DNA of 64,000 bases from contig CM038924.1 of the NCBI GenBank assembly GCA_021904315.1, positions 15,364,026 through 15,428,025 on the forward strand, in the 5' to 3' direction. The position numbers and the translations under genes are program-made. Positions 1-12,600 of the stretch are shown here, piece after piece. Each line of letters begins with the position of its first letter. Within the stretch, counting starts at the first letter, position 1. The stretch comes from Sphagnum magellanicum. Lineage: Eukaryota > Streptophyta > Sphagnopsida > Sphagnales > Sphagnaceae. Below the pieces are notes generated by a model that worked only from the letters and a program-made list of their open reading frames with translations, searched no databases and had not been told where the DNA came from.

Positions 1-2260
1 ATTGCAAGTTCTAAACAAAACTCTTAACCTCTTATTGTGCTTGTTGATCTAGCCCATGCAACTACAAACCTAGTTAAATGATAATGAGAAGAGGAAGAAA
101 ATTTATATCTTAAATCACCATTTCCAAAATTCATGGGTTGTTAAACTGCCTTGGGCAAAATTTGTTATAGGTGCTAAGGGGAAAATCGCACAAGTCAAAT
201 GCAAGGTTTGTAGTGTCATTGATGGGAGAGATAGGTTTTTGGTAGCCAAATTGGATTCTTTGTGGAAACATGTTGCCTGTAAAAAGGTTGCAATTATATT
301 TGCTGGTTTGATAATGGGGAATATATATTTCTTGAAGACAAACCAACACGTGATCAATGAGAAGTTTTATATGCAAAGAGGCAAAGATTTTGTGGAGGAA
401 TTGTAGTTTGAGGACGAAGAATAAATATTTATTTATTTATTTTAAAGGAAAGGTGGGGGGGGGGCATAGTGGAAAGAACCGAATTCCAACTGCCATCACT
501 GAGAATTAGAACCCTCTTCTAAACCTCTGAGGTCCGGGCATGAACGGAGGTTTGTGAAGGTCGGGGTTAACCCAAGATAAAATGGCTCAAAGGAAAAGGG
601 GTTCAATCTGTGCCTCCTTTTTATTTTATGTTATTTTATTTTTGGCTTTTTGAACCTAGGGCACAAGTTCAGCACTAATCCAAACCTATTAGCATTTTTA
701 ATTTTTAATTTTTAATTTTAGTTTTCCTTTTTTATCCAACTAAAAAATTTCATCCATTTAGCTAAAGGTAATTAATGGGTGAACAAGGGTTAATGATCAT
801 GTGGGCAAATTAATTAGGGAAAAACCCACCTATGAACGTACACTTGACGATTTAACCCCTAAGACTGGAAATTTTTTTAATTAATTTTTATTTTCATTTT
901 GAATTTTTTTAAAAATTGTATCTTTTGCATATGGAGTTAGATTAATAAATTGTCTACACCATTGAGTTTCTACATAGGAAAATGACATGCATGTGAAGCT
1001 ACAAAAGTTTTAGAATTAGAAAGTCCTAGAAGCCAAAAGTTGAATTGGCATTTATGGAATTATTTGCCATTCAATCTTTGGGAATTCAATTTTCACCCAT
1101 GCAAAGGTGGAATCTATATTTTTTTACATTAGTGAGTTTACTATGAAGAACACTTCCATCGTGGAACTTTTTTTATCATTTGGAGATAGGTAGTTTTGGA
1201 GGTTCATTCTAAAGCACAAGGTGGTTTGTGGCCAGCTTTTTCATACCAAGCACTTTTCAATTTAACATTGTGTTGGTGAGTTATATTTTTTGCTCCTTAC
1301 AAGTGGTGGAATGCCACACCATTAGCAAACACAAAGGATTTAAATTCCTATCATGATTATTGTGTGAGAATCACAAAGGTGAAGATTTGTGTTGCATGAG
1401 TTGTGCATCTCCACTTGTGTTTGTTGGGTTACACTTGTTGCTTGTTAAAATGTTAATCGAATTATCATATGTTTTCAAAAGGTTGGGGAATTACCAAGGT
1501 GTGTGCCATTCAACTACAACCTAAGGGTGAACACATGTTTTCGGGTTGACCTCTTGGTATTTTGTGCTTACTATTAAATGTGAAATTCAAGGTGAAAGGT
1601 TATGTGTTGTCCCACATGTGCCATTATTACCATAGTGAACCTGGGAATTATCGTTAGTGCGGTTAATGGTTGGGCATGGGATATGGCCACCACCTAACCT
1701 TGATCACTAAATAGGTCCTCCTTGATTCCTAATCTACCCGAACATGTTGAATAGGTGTTAGTTGGGGTTTAAATTTTACTAGGAGGCGCAGTTGTGGATA
1801 TGTTTGGATTTGATCACTAGGATGTCCCATTATTTGTTATTGTGGTGAAATTAGGTTGATGACCAATAAATTGCCTTGTTGTGTTCATAGTGTACCTTAG
1901 TTTTGTTGGCCCTATGAAATGTTTTTGTGCATGTATGTGCCCTAACCATATAAGTGCAACATCCCTGAGTTCATGTTATGAGGTTTATGTTTTGGGGGTT
2001 TGTTTAAATTACAACATGTTCAACATCCTTATAGATTTAATTTGAACCATCACAAATGTATCATTTTTTTGTGATTAGATTTTATGGGGGATACCCAAGT
2101 TAGGGTTTAGGGTTCATCACGAAAGTGATACAAAAATCAAGGGACAAGGACATTATTACTAGTGGTTTCACGGGGCGGGGGGTGTAGTTCAGGCCACCCA
2201 CACCACCTTCATCATCATTTGAAGGAAAATTTTCAAAATCTGAAATAGATTTTTCTTAAA
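1..2260. other. AT-rich intergenic DNA, no gene recognised
   Basis: Only short, stop-interrupted reading frames are visible on either strand, with no protein motif I recognise. A run of nine or more G occurs near 458. The stretch is probably decayed transposon sequence, because a gag-like remnant begins just after it, but that is inference. Confidence 0.5.
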
Positions 2261-2269
2261 ATTTTATCA

Positions 2270-2770
2270 CCCCACCACTATTGTGGGACATGAAGGAGAT
2301 GTATGGAACCACCAAAAGGCCTTATAGATATTTGGGGGTGATTGGCACCATTAAGTTGAATGATTTGATTCAAGAATTTAACAATTGGTGTGATATGTAA
2401 CAAATGTGTAATCCCCAATTGTTCACACCTTTCATGGCATGGAAGGGTTTGTTTCAACATTTTGAAGGGCCACCTATGGATGATTATCATGAGTTCAAGT
2501 AATCCCATGATATTCAAATTGAGGAATGGCAGCTATATTGGTCTCCCAATTATGTCTCTATCACTAGGGGAATTGTGCCCCCAAGTGGTGTAATAACAAC
2601 TCTTAACATTAGTTTTGTAAGTGGAAGTGAAAGCACTAGTGGCAATGGTGGAACTACTGGGGGTGGTGGTGTAAGGGCATCCACTAGTACACAAGTTCCA
2701 TTGACCACATTTAACCCAGTTGTGGAATTCTTTTGTGAGTTGCAACACAATTACCATAAGGTTATGACCA
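2270..2770 (+). mobile_element. LTR-retrotransposon gag remnant (5' part)
   Basis: The plus strand reads as gag-like protein interrupted by in-frame stops. It includes an aromatic-rich stretch (LFTPFMAWKGLFQHFEG, then QIEEWQLYWSPNYVSITRG) followed by a Gly/Ser/Thr-rich linker. This resembles capsid-like gag regions of plant LTR retrotransposons, which build the virus-like particle. A matching downstream part, including a zinc knuckle, resumes at about 4,980 after a 2-kb minisatellite, so the gag appears split by repeat DNA. There is no intact start or open frame. The family assignment rests on general resemblance only. Confidence 0.4.
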
Positions 2771-2989
2771 CTATTACAATTCATGGTTTTTCCAACTAGA
2801 TTTTTTAATCAAAAAATACCCAAAAGTGACAAGCATAAATAAAAACCACCATGTCAATATGGACAAGTCATTTGGCCATGTCCTATGTGATTGGGCAATC
2901 AAATTGGACCTTGTCATTTTTACTAGCAAAGTGACTAACAAAATGATTGATTATTTGATTGGTAAATAGTGGACCATTTGACTAGGTCA

Positions 2990-4530
2990 ATTTTATACCT
3001 AAATTAAAATCATTTTTTGGATTATTATTTTAAAAATTAATAGGTAAGTAGGTAGGTAAATAAGTAGGTAGTAAACATGTTTAAGTAGGTTGAAAAAATG
3101 CACTTAGGTAGGTAGGTGTTAACCTAGCCTACTTAACCTAACTTCACTAAGTTACCTTAGTCTAACCTACCTACCTTAGCCTTCTAAGCATGCACATAGG
3201 TTGTAAGTATAAAAAATTGAACCCCAAGTCTTCATTAATGGACAACACCATCAAAGGTGTTCAACTTTTATCAAGTTTTTTAATTTCACATCACTAAACA
3301 TAATGGCTAAACCTAGGTGACAACTAGTGGCTAAACCCAACAACTTAAACTAATGTCTAAATCTAATGGCTAAACCCAATGATTTAAGTTAATGGTTAAA
3401 CCTATTGCCTAAACTCATCAACTTAAATTAATGGCTAAACCTAATGGCTAAATTCGTTAACTTAAATTAATGACTAATTTTAGTGGCTAAATTCAATGAC
3501 TTAAACTAATAGTTAAATTTAGTGGCTAAACTTAACAACTTAAACTAACAACTAAACTTAGAGGTTAAATTCATCAACTTAAACTAACGGCTAAACCTAA
3601 TGGTTAAACTCATCGACTTAAACTAACGGCTAAACCTAATGGTTAAACTCATCGACTTAAACTAATGTTTAAACTCATTGACTTAAACCAATGGCTAAAT
3701 TTAATGGTTAAACTCATTGATTTAAACCAACGGCTAAACCTAATGGTTAAACTCATCGACTTAAGCTAATGGCTAATCTTAATGGCTAAATTTAATGGTT
3801 AAATTCAGCGATTTAAATTAATGGCTAAACATAATGGCTAAACCTTGATTAAATCTAATGGTTAAACATAATGGTTAAACTTAGTTGATAAACCTAATGG
3901 TTAAATTTCATGGCTAAACATATTTCATGGCTAAACTTAAGTTAAACCTTGTGACAAAATCTAATGGCTAGACATAATGACTAAACCTTGGCTAAACATA
4001 AGCTAAACCTAGTGATTAAACATAATGGTTAAACTTAAGTTAAACCTAATGGGTAACTTTAATGGTTAAACATATTGGATAAACTTTTAGGCTAAACTTA
4101 ATGGTTATACTTAATGGTTAAATTTCGGTTATACATATTGGAAAAATTTAATGGTTTAACTTAGGCTAAACCTAATGTTAAATTTAATGGTTAAGCATAA
4201 TGGTTAAATTTAAAGTAAACTTAATGGCTAAATCTAGTGGCTAAGCATAATGGTTAAACATAATGGTTACACCTAGTGGCTAAAATTAAATAGGTAAGTG
4301 GGTGGAAAGGAAAATGAATAATATGTTGGTAGGTGGGTAGGCAAATAAGTAGGTTATATAAAAGTGAAAAATATAGATAGGTATATAAGCATGTAAGTGA
4401 GAAGGTATAGGTATGTAAGTAAATAAAAGGTAGGTGGGTGGGTGGGTAATAGGTGTGTAAGTAGCTGACTCGGTAAATAGGTGGATAAGTAGGTAGGAGG
4501 TAAATTCATAGGGTAGTAAACCATGTCGTA
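2990..4530. repeat. minisatellite complex: 39-bp higher-order repeat flanked by GTAG/GTAA arrays
   Basis: The core (about 3,290-4,280) is built from ~13-bp words such as aatggctaaacct and aatggttaaactc. Around 3,560-3,700 these form a clear 39-bp unit (actcatcgacttaaactaac plus ggctaaacctaatggttaa) repeated almost perfectly. Both edges (about 3,035-3,120 and 4,290-4,510) are irregular arrays of a 4-bp word (gtag/gtaa, as in aagtaggtaggtaaataagt) on the same strand. No coding potential. The arrangement looks like tandem expansion of a short sequence by slippage or unequal exchange. Confidence 0.8.
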
Positions 4531-4532
4531 TT

Positions 4533-4710
4533 TGACTGAAGATCATTGGCCATTTTAATTAAATGTTTAACTTGACTAAAGATCATTGGCCATTTTAATT
4601 AAATGTTTAACTTGACTAAAGATCATTGATCATTTTTACTAAAGATCATTGGCCATTTTGACTAAATGTTCAAATTTGACTAAAGACCATTGGCCATTTT
4701 GACTAAAGTT
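4533..4710. repeat. 40-bp tandem repeat, about 4 copies
   Basis: The unit gactaaagatcattggccat followed by tttaattaaatgtttaactt is repeated twice nearly perfectly, then as shortened and diverged copies. It directly follows the 39-bp minisatellite but has a different unit. Confidence 0.85.
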
Positions 4711-4979
4711 GTACAATTTGATTATGTGTATCTAATCAAATGAATCATTATAGTGAAGTTGATCAATTAACAAATACAGGGGGCATTCAAGCTTTTGGCG
4801 TTTAATCAAAATGTACATGTCCATTAACCAAAATGACACATTAATCAATTTAAACCTCTTAAAAAAACATGAATTTAATAATGGACAAAAAAATTACGAA
4901 GTCTACAAAATTTCCAATGTAGGCCCCATGAAAGCTTGTGAAAAAATTATGCACAGATGCATAGGTTGATCATAGTGAC

Positions 4980-5400
4980 ACAATGTGTCAAGAAAGCCCA
5001 AGCAGTTCTGTTTTGGTATGGGATTTTAAACAAAGAGCTTAAACATTAGATGTAAGATGCCATTTTACTACAACCTACCCAACCCACTTTGGCCATTATG
5101 TTTCAATTGTTAGAAAGGATTGAAATGAACATGATGGAGGATTAGGTGGTCACCCTTGGGTTTAACAAAGAAAACTTAAGGAATTTTTTCAACACCATTA
5201 GGTTAATAATCATGAGGTCAACCCACCAAGGTTGTACCATTCAAGGCCAAGGGGTACAAACCAAATTCAAATGGTGGTTCCACATCCTATTTAATGGAAC
5301 AAGGTGGGAAAAACAAATGTTGGAAGTGTGCTGGACTTCATAAGAAGAAAAATTATCCCAATCCACCACATACCATAGGGTGAAAACACACTAGGGTGGA
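4980..5400 (+). mobile_element. LTR-retrotransposon gag remnant (3' part with zinc knuckle)
   Basis: One frame gives a gag-like helical segment (DAILLQPTQPTLAIMFQLLE, RIEMNMMED) with stops. At about 5,310-5,360 there is a CCHC-type zinc knuckle, KCWKCAGLHKKKNYP. Its last cysteine is replaced by tyrosine (TGT to TAT), so it could not bind zinc normally. In intact elements this knuckle binds the RNA genome during packaging. It probably belongs to the same dead element as the gag piece at 2.3-2.8 kb. Confidence 0.55.
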
Positions 5401-7280
5401 ACAAAAGTGGCACATCGTGACAATCCATTTTTAATCCATTATGAAATAAAATACACTAAGAAGGTATGACAAAATAGGCAAAAACAAGATTATTTGAATC
5501 AAATAGGCCATGTGGCAAGGTGTTATAAAATATTTTTCCATAAGGTTTTAAGCATCTTTAGTTTATTTCATGATAATCTTATATTTAAAATATGAACATT
5601 TAAAACATTATTTTCAAAAAATGAAGGACTCCCTTCAAAAGCTTCATACTTGATATACATTTCAAAATTTAATCATCAAAATTTTTCAAATTATTTTATT
5701 TAATATCAATTTGCCACAATATTATATTACCATTGAGTCAATTGTTCATAAAGAACATTATATCAAGGTGTATTAAGTCCATTTAATGTATCCTTGATTG
5801 GACATGTGTTTTTGTACAACTTTAAAAGTCCATAACAAATTGAATACGAAATATTCGACCATGAAATTTTAAGATAATGTTTTGATGTATGAATTCATTC
5901 TTGACATGAATCCCATTTCATCATTTACACACACTAATTGAAATAAAATACTATTGACATTTTTTAAATTGTGAAAAATGGACTCCCGAACATCCAAAAT
6001 GTAACACCTTAATGTGTTTTCACCCCACAACTCCCAACTTTAATCCCAACTAACCATGTTCCCATTACAATGTCTATGGGCATGACGTCGATCATTACTT
6101 CACATTTCACCCAGAGTTATGACAGGGCCAATCATAGAACACTAATGTTAATAAGGGACAAGGTTTTAGGAATAGCTAGAAGGGGAAAGGTGCAACCAAC
6201 AAAGGGTCAACCACCAATCCAGCTCAAAACCAACCCAACACCATGGAGGTTAGGTTTGCATAGTTAGAGGCCTTAGTCAAAAGCATGGTGGCCAAGTGAA
6301 ATCTATTGCATATGGGCAAGGGAAGGCCAAGGATCAAAAGGATGGCCAATCATATGGTTTAAATGTTGATCCAAGATTATTTTGTAGAGTTAGTTTCTCA
6401 AGATCAATGGCATCATATGAGAGTATGCCACATATGTCGAGAGATCATGGGTTATGGGTAATAAATGATGGAAACCATGTTATTTTTCAAATCCTAATGA
6501 GATGGTTTTCATAGTTACACCAATGATAAAGGTTAATGGCCATGTGCCAGAACCATGAGGTGCTAATGAGAGGTTGGATCTCCAGCATGGTAAGTTTCAA
6601 CGTCAAATTCAACTGCAAGAATCGTTTGTGTTGACAAACACCATTCCCAATCCTCTGGGGGCGCCAACTTTTGGCGGGGTGCCAAGAAAGGCATCTAGTT
6701 TGATTTATAAGCCCAAGGCACCCGTAAGTTTAATGGGGGCGGCTAATGTAACGTGTTAAGCATGATTGTTTTTTTGTTAATACAATGGCCATTTCATGTA
6801 TTCAACTAGCGATTGTGTTTTGCTTGGCAACCACATTATGTGGGGATGTTAGAACACCAAATGTGATGGTTAGGTCGATGAACACTTTTGTACCTCCTAC
6901 AATTCCTCATCCAATTTTCAAGACCAACTTCCTAAAAATGTCCAAGGTTCAACCTGAATCTTGGCATGTGGTTGTGGTTAAACTTCATGACCTTCTAACA
7001 CAGCCGGCCATTGATCGCGCCAATGTTCATTATGAAAAAAATAAGGTTTTACAATTGGGCTTGCAATTGGATTTTCCAATTGCAACGAACATTTACAACT
7101 CATGGTATTTATACAACCTTGAATTCTATCAGACAAGTTGCAGCAAATGCAGTGGACACCCTATGTCATATATAATATCATATATACAATGCAATTCACA
7201 CACAACTATATGCAATTTCTTTGCAACTAATATCCATGTCAAATTCCTACACGCATTCTAATATGGCGAACGAAATGCCA
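5400..7280. other. decayed repeat DNA, possible retroelement internal region
   Basis: Several short open stretches lie on the plus strand (for example 6,070-6,267, 6,296-6,514 and 6,785-7,261). None carries a motif I can name. The stretch follows the gag remnant and may be the rest of the same polyprotein, but I cannot identify protease, reverse transcriptase or integrase in it. Confidence 0.3.
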
Positions 7281-7284
7281 ATGT

Positions 7285-7735
7285 GGCATTTCATCCATTT
7301 ATCGACAAATGACATATGTTAATACCTTTTGCAACTTATTGATAACTATTTTATAACTAGTTTGACAAATATAATCTTTAATTATTTCATTCATCCATTT
7401 GATGAATGAATTATATTCATATATTTTATAACTTATCTACAACTATTTTACAACTAATTCAACAAATATATTCTTTCATTATTTCATTCATCCATTTGAC
7501 GTGAATGGATTATATCCTAATCATTTGCAACTTATTTACAACTATTTTACAACTAGCTTGATGAATATATTCTTTTATTATTTCATTCATTCATTTAACA
7601 AATGGATTTAAAATATCCTCATCTTTTGCAACTTATTTACATCTATTTTATAACTAGTTTAATGAATATATTCTTTAATTATTTCATTCATCCATTTGAA
7701 CAATGATTTTTTTTTTAATCCTTTGCAACTAACTC
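7285..7735. repeat. ~100-bp tandem repeat, about 4.5 copies
   Basis: The phrase ttatttcattcatccattt recurs at about 7,288 (partial), 7,385, 7,485, 7,583 and 7,685. Between occurrences the sequence also aligns: a cttttgcaacttatttacaa segment, then ctattttacaactagtttga. The period is therefore about 100 bp. Copies have diverged by substitutions and small indels. No coding potential. Confidence 0.85.
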
Positions 7736-8550
7736 ACAATTAAAGATGAAATCAAAATATAAGATTTAATGACTAATTTGCAACTAGGTGTTTAAATTTG
7801 GGTTTCAAAGCAATTGTATGGTAGTTGATTTTAGTAAAACTAAACAACTAAATTGCAACTTACAATGCAATTATTTAGACTTCACATAACCATTAGCATG
7901 TTGTCATAATTATAATAGATAATGTTGAATTGCATTGGACATCATTATATATAAACATGAAATGCATTTGAAACTTTAAATACATTTACATTCCATGTTG
8001 AAGAATACATTACAAAAAAAATAGAATATATTTCTATCAAAAGATAATTCAATTATGAATCTAAATATAATGCCTAAGTTATATATAACAAACATTTTTT
8101 TCTATCTAAACAAAAACTTAGATCATAAAAATGATGACGCATAACAATCAAATATTGTCATTTAAAACACCATGTTTCATAAATGAACGTTTTTTTATTT
8201 TTGTTGAAATGGAGCTTGAGCCATGCAATTTCTTCAATGCATTTTATTCAATTGAAATATGCCATGTTATGATATTTAGTTTCACATGTGAAATGAAATC
8301 GGTAGCATATCATAACATTATAATGTCAAAAATATGTAAATAATCCCTTCAACTTGAATAAAATTAGTTTGCAATTATATTACCATTATCATGTTACTTA
8401 TTTATCACTAAAATGCAACAGATAAAACATTGATACAAACTAAACTATAATTTGTACACTTGCAAATATAATCAAATATTATGTTTATAATCAAGTAAAT
8501 TGAATTATAATTTTAATTACTTTTGAAAAAAATCTTACCTTGTATACATA
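7735..8550. other. AT-rich spacer, nothing recognised
   Basis: Only short frames are present and none has a recognisable domain. It lies between the 100-bp repeat and the LTR at 8.55 kb. Confidence 0.5.
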
Positions 8551-9130
8551 TGTCACGGACACCACCATCACCCATTGTTTGCATCATCGTTTACACCAAC
8601 ATAATTGCTTGCATCATCACTTGCATCATCGTTAACTTTTAGGTAACTCCATGTTCACTTTTAATTAAGTTTAAGTTAACTTTCAATCAAATCTTAGTTA
8701 AATCTTAGTTAAATCCCAATTAAGCCTTAGTTAACTCTTAGGTAAGTCTTAGTTAAGTCCCAATTAAGTTCCAGTTAAGTTCCAGTTAACCCTTAATCAA
8801 CTTTTAATTAACTTTAAGTTAACCTTTAGTTAAATTTTAGTTGATTTTTAGTTCACTATTAGTTAGGAAGTTCCTTAAGAAGCTTCCTTGGTTGGTACAC
8901 ACATGGAAGCCTTTATGGAAGCCTCCATGAGCTAAGTCCCCAATGGGGTATAAATAGGGATAGGACCTCCCATTACTTTCAATTTGTTCAATGCTAAATT
9001 TAGGTACGATCCTATGTCATAATTGTTCTTTCATGTTTTTAGTTTTATACATTATTTGAATAAAATTTTGTTTGGATTATTTTCTAACACATTTTGTGTT
9101 TTTGTCTTATGTCCTTATGTTTCTAGTTTT
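8551..9130 (+). mobile_element. Ty3/gypsy-type LTR (copy A)
   Basis: The left edge begins near tgtcacggacacc, a typical gypsy LTR start. From about 8,640 to 8,865 the U3-like part is a run of ~10-bp degenerate words (cttagttaagt, cttttaattaa). Next comes a conserved block (gaagcctccatgagctaagt) and a TATA box, TATAAATA at 8,949-8,956, followed by tagggataggacctccc and ttcaatttgttcaatgctaa, the likely transcription start region. The same order of parts recurs at 58.6, 60.4 and, inverted, 63.4-64.0 kb. No internal coding region of this family follows; the next sequence is a minisatellite and then a Helitron on the other strand. It may be a solo or broken LTR. The ends are approximate. Confidence 0.65.
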
Positions 9131-9279
9131 GGATTAAACTTAGGTCTGTTTTTCTCATGATTGGTTTTCCTTGTCGTGTTCTTAAACAATCTTTTCTTTC
9201 GTAATATTTTATGCCTATGATAACATAATTTTGATGTTGATGAATTGAAACATAAAGAAAGTTTGGCCCTATAACATAA

Positions 9280-9695
9280 AAAATAACAAAAGTAAAAACT
9301 TTCAATATCCAAGAGTAAAAGCAAGAACTTTTAACATCTAAAACCAAAAGTAAGAACTTTCAACATCCAAGAATAAAGTAATATCCTTTAACATCAAAAA
9401 GTAAAAATAATATTCTTTAACATTAAAAAATTAAAATAAGAACCTTCAACATCCAAAAGTATGAACAAGAACCTTCAACATTCAAAAACAATAACAAAAA
9501 CCTTCAACCTTTTTAAGAGTATGAACCTTCAACCTTTTAAAGAACAAAGACAAGAACCTTCAACCTTTAAAAGAAAAAACAAAAACCTTCAACTTCTTTA
9601 AGAGCAAGAACAAGAACCTTCAACCTCCAATAGCAAAAACAAAAACTTCAACCTCTTTAAGAATAAGAACAAGAACCTTCAACCTCCAAGAAGAT
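9280..9695. repeat. ~30-bp minisatellite (aagaaccttcaacctccaa type), about 14 copies
   Basis: The word aagaaccttcaacctccaa plus an A-rich spacer of about 11 bp recurs from 9,280 to 9,690, with older copies (ctttcaacatccaa) to the left and younger ones (ccttcaacctcc) to the right. The array begins shortly after the LTR and stops where the Helitron protein remnant begins. Confidence 0.85.
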
Positions 9696-9699
9696 ATGT

Positions 9700-12600
9700 C
9701 ATATTTTTACACATAATAGAGGTTTGGTTTGATAATATTTGATACAAAATTTGTATTTGTTTCTGAATAGTCATTGTCATTTTGATTTGGAAAGATTTCC
9801 ATCCATAAATTGTTATTATTTTCAAGAGCCAACTTGTTAGATATAACTTGTATTTCATCCCAATACCTCAACATTTATAGTGTTTGTAGTAGAAGTATTA
9901 AATGTATTCACGAACTTGTTTCGAACTTTTCAATGGATGTTTCATTTACTATATAAACATCATGGCAAGTTGAATAGATTTGTTTTTGGGAAATTTCATT
10001 TTTTATAAAGGGTGAAAATAAAAGTAATAATTTTCTATACTGGTTTTCAAGATCATAATGTTTGTTGAAGCCAACCCAATGAATGATTTTAAATTTTAAA
10101 TTTTTTAAAAAAGTTTTAACATCATAGATTCTAACAAATTTAAAAAGGGAAATATTATATAATGAAGTATGTCAATTGATGTATTGATTGATAACTAATG
10201 GACATTGAATATTTGTGATAGGTGGTGATAATTTCTTCAACATATGAAAAGGTTTCAAAATAAAAGCTCTTTCATTTTCCAGGGATGTATTCATGAACTA
10301 AAATGATCTTGTTGCATGATGTAGTGGTAATGAAAGTATCAAATAAATAGTTGATTGTGTAGACATTTGTTGTGCATTCAAAAAAACATTTTCCATTTGT
10401 CAAATGGATTAAAAAGCTTTTGATTTTTTGCTTTACATTTTCCAAGCATGGTTTGTAATTATTGTGTAATATTTTTATCTACTTTAGTTAAATAAGGTGT
10501 ATAATAACTTGTTATAGCGTATGGATTTAATATGAATTCTGCATAAATATTTGCTTGCCAAAGTTTCCCAACAAAATTTCCATATGAATTTGTATGTATG
10601 TCTATGGGATTTCATTTAAAAAATATTGTAGGCTTTTGTAATCTAGATCTCAAAGCTAATATAAGTTTTTTCATCCATTTGCAATGTGTTTAAAAAATCA
10701 TCAAATGATACATCTTGTCCCATGTCCATTTCATTTAATTTGTTAAAAACAAATTGTGTGCTTAATTGTAATTTTTTATTATTTAATAATGGTTTTAGTA
10801 TTTGTGTGTTATGAAGTGGAGGTAATGGAAAATGAAACCTACACACATGTTGTTTTTTCTTACGGCAAGTTCATTTGTGATGATGAAGTTGATTCACAAA
10901 GATTTTTAGGCAATAAAAAATTATCACAAGTTATGTATTTATCAATAATGATTATATTTGATCATTACTATTGATTCCATATTTTAGTGCAACTTTTATC
11001 CACAAAAGCCTTTGATCATGTTCACTTCCTCTAGCTTGAAATTTTGTTATGAAAAAAAATCTTTTACTTGTCCAAATAATGTATTTGTTGATGATAATAT
11101 ATTGCAAAAGCATTTCATTCAATGGTCATAATATTGTGCACAAGTTATTAGATCTCTTTCATCAAGTTCAAAAATGTTTTCATCATCAAATTTGATATAT
11201 CTTTTAGATGTGTTATGAAATTTCTATATAGTTCAAATTTGATATCTTTTTTATCGGTGTTATGAAATTTTTCTTTGGTTCATGAAGTGTTTTTAGTAAA
11301 TTTATCCATTTGTTTTCAACACTTATGAAAGTAACAAAAAATGTTGGGGATCCAAGTTTACAGATCATTGCAAAAACATCTTTTCTAAGTCAATGCAATT
11401 AATCTAGAAAAATACAAATACTTCAGAGTTCTCTATACCACAATTCTGATTTTAATATATTATCTAAATTTGGTTTGTCAATAACATCTTTAGCACTAAG
11501 ATGCCAACCTTGTATTTGTGTTTTTTGAACATGAACCCAAGATGAAGATAAAATAAAACGAATTAAAATTTTTATGACTTTGAAAAAAATATTTGCAATA
11601 TGGTGTACAAATTTTCTATCTACGTTTGTTAATTTTGCTTTTGTTATTTTTTGGTAAAAATGATTTGCATATGATTCACATGATCATGCTTTTCCAAAAA
11701 ATAAAATGGGATGGTTATATTCTTCACATTTGACATCTGGAAACAATCTTAATGGTTGGTATTCTTCACTAAAAGCCACACAAACAGAGCTTTCATATTT
11801 TTGGTCAAATATTTGTTCAATTTCTAAAAATTTTTGCACCAAGAAATTTGTTGCTACATTTTCTATTATTTCTTCAAATTATCCACATCATTTTTATTTA
11901 TATTATTGTCAAATTATATAACATCATTTACTTTTAATATATTGTTTGATTCAAATAAGGTTACTTAATATTTTCTTATTAGCACTTTTGTTTTTTTATA
12001 AAGTGGGGTGTCACAAAGATCATGTAATGTTTTCATTACAATTTTAGGTCGAACATAACTAGACAAATAAGGAGATTTGTATTCCAATTTTCTTTTGATG
12101 CAAACCACAATTGTTGATTCACAAAGTTGTACGTTGAGGTAAAATAATTTGCATTTTATTAACATTTGCTGGAACATTAACAATGCTACCTCAAATGCCA
12201 TATTGACCTCAACCATTTAATTGATAAATTTGTGCAAATGTCATTTGAGGAGCTATGAGATGTTCTAATTTATTCAATATCATAACAAAAGGAATTTTAT
12301 TATTATTACAAATGTGTTGACACATCAAAATAACATCCTCATTTTTTAAAAATTGATTAGTTGTCTACAACTCTTACAAATAAACATGTTATCACGTTTT
12401 AAAGTTTTGTTGATAGGAATAATTGATGTTACGATTTTCAAAAATGTTAGAGTTAATTGCATCAATTGGTATTTGAACCATAATCTTTGACATCATACAC
12501 ATGGGTATTTTGGTGTATCTTTTATATCATTAAGATATTTAGTGATTGACGAAAGTGATTTTGTGATTTTCTTCTTCACAATTTGGGATCTATTTTTTAA

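Noticed and set aside
565..600. A-box-like tggctcaaagg directly followed by B-box-like ggttcaatc
   Set aside because: The two boxes are only a few bases apart, too close for a tRNA or SINE promoter, and no cloverleaf forms.
2098..2120. Telomere-like ttagggtttaggg
   Set aside because: Only about two TTTAGGG-type units; expected by chance in AT-rich plant DNA.
9280..9695. Regular 30-bp repeats that could suggest a CRISPR array
   Set aside because: There are no unique spacers of constant length, the units are contiguous and diverged, and the genome is eukaryotic.
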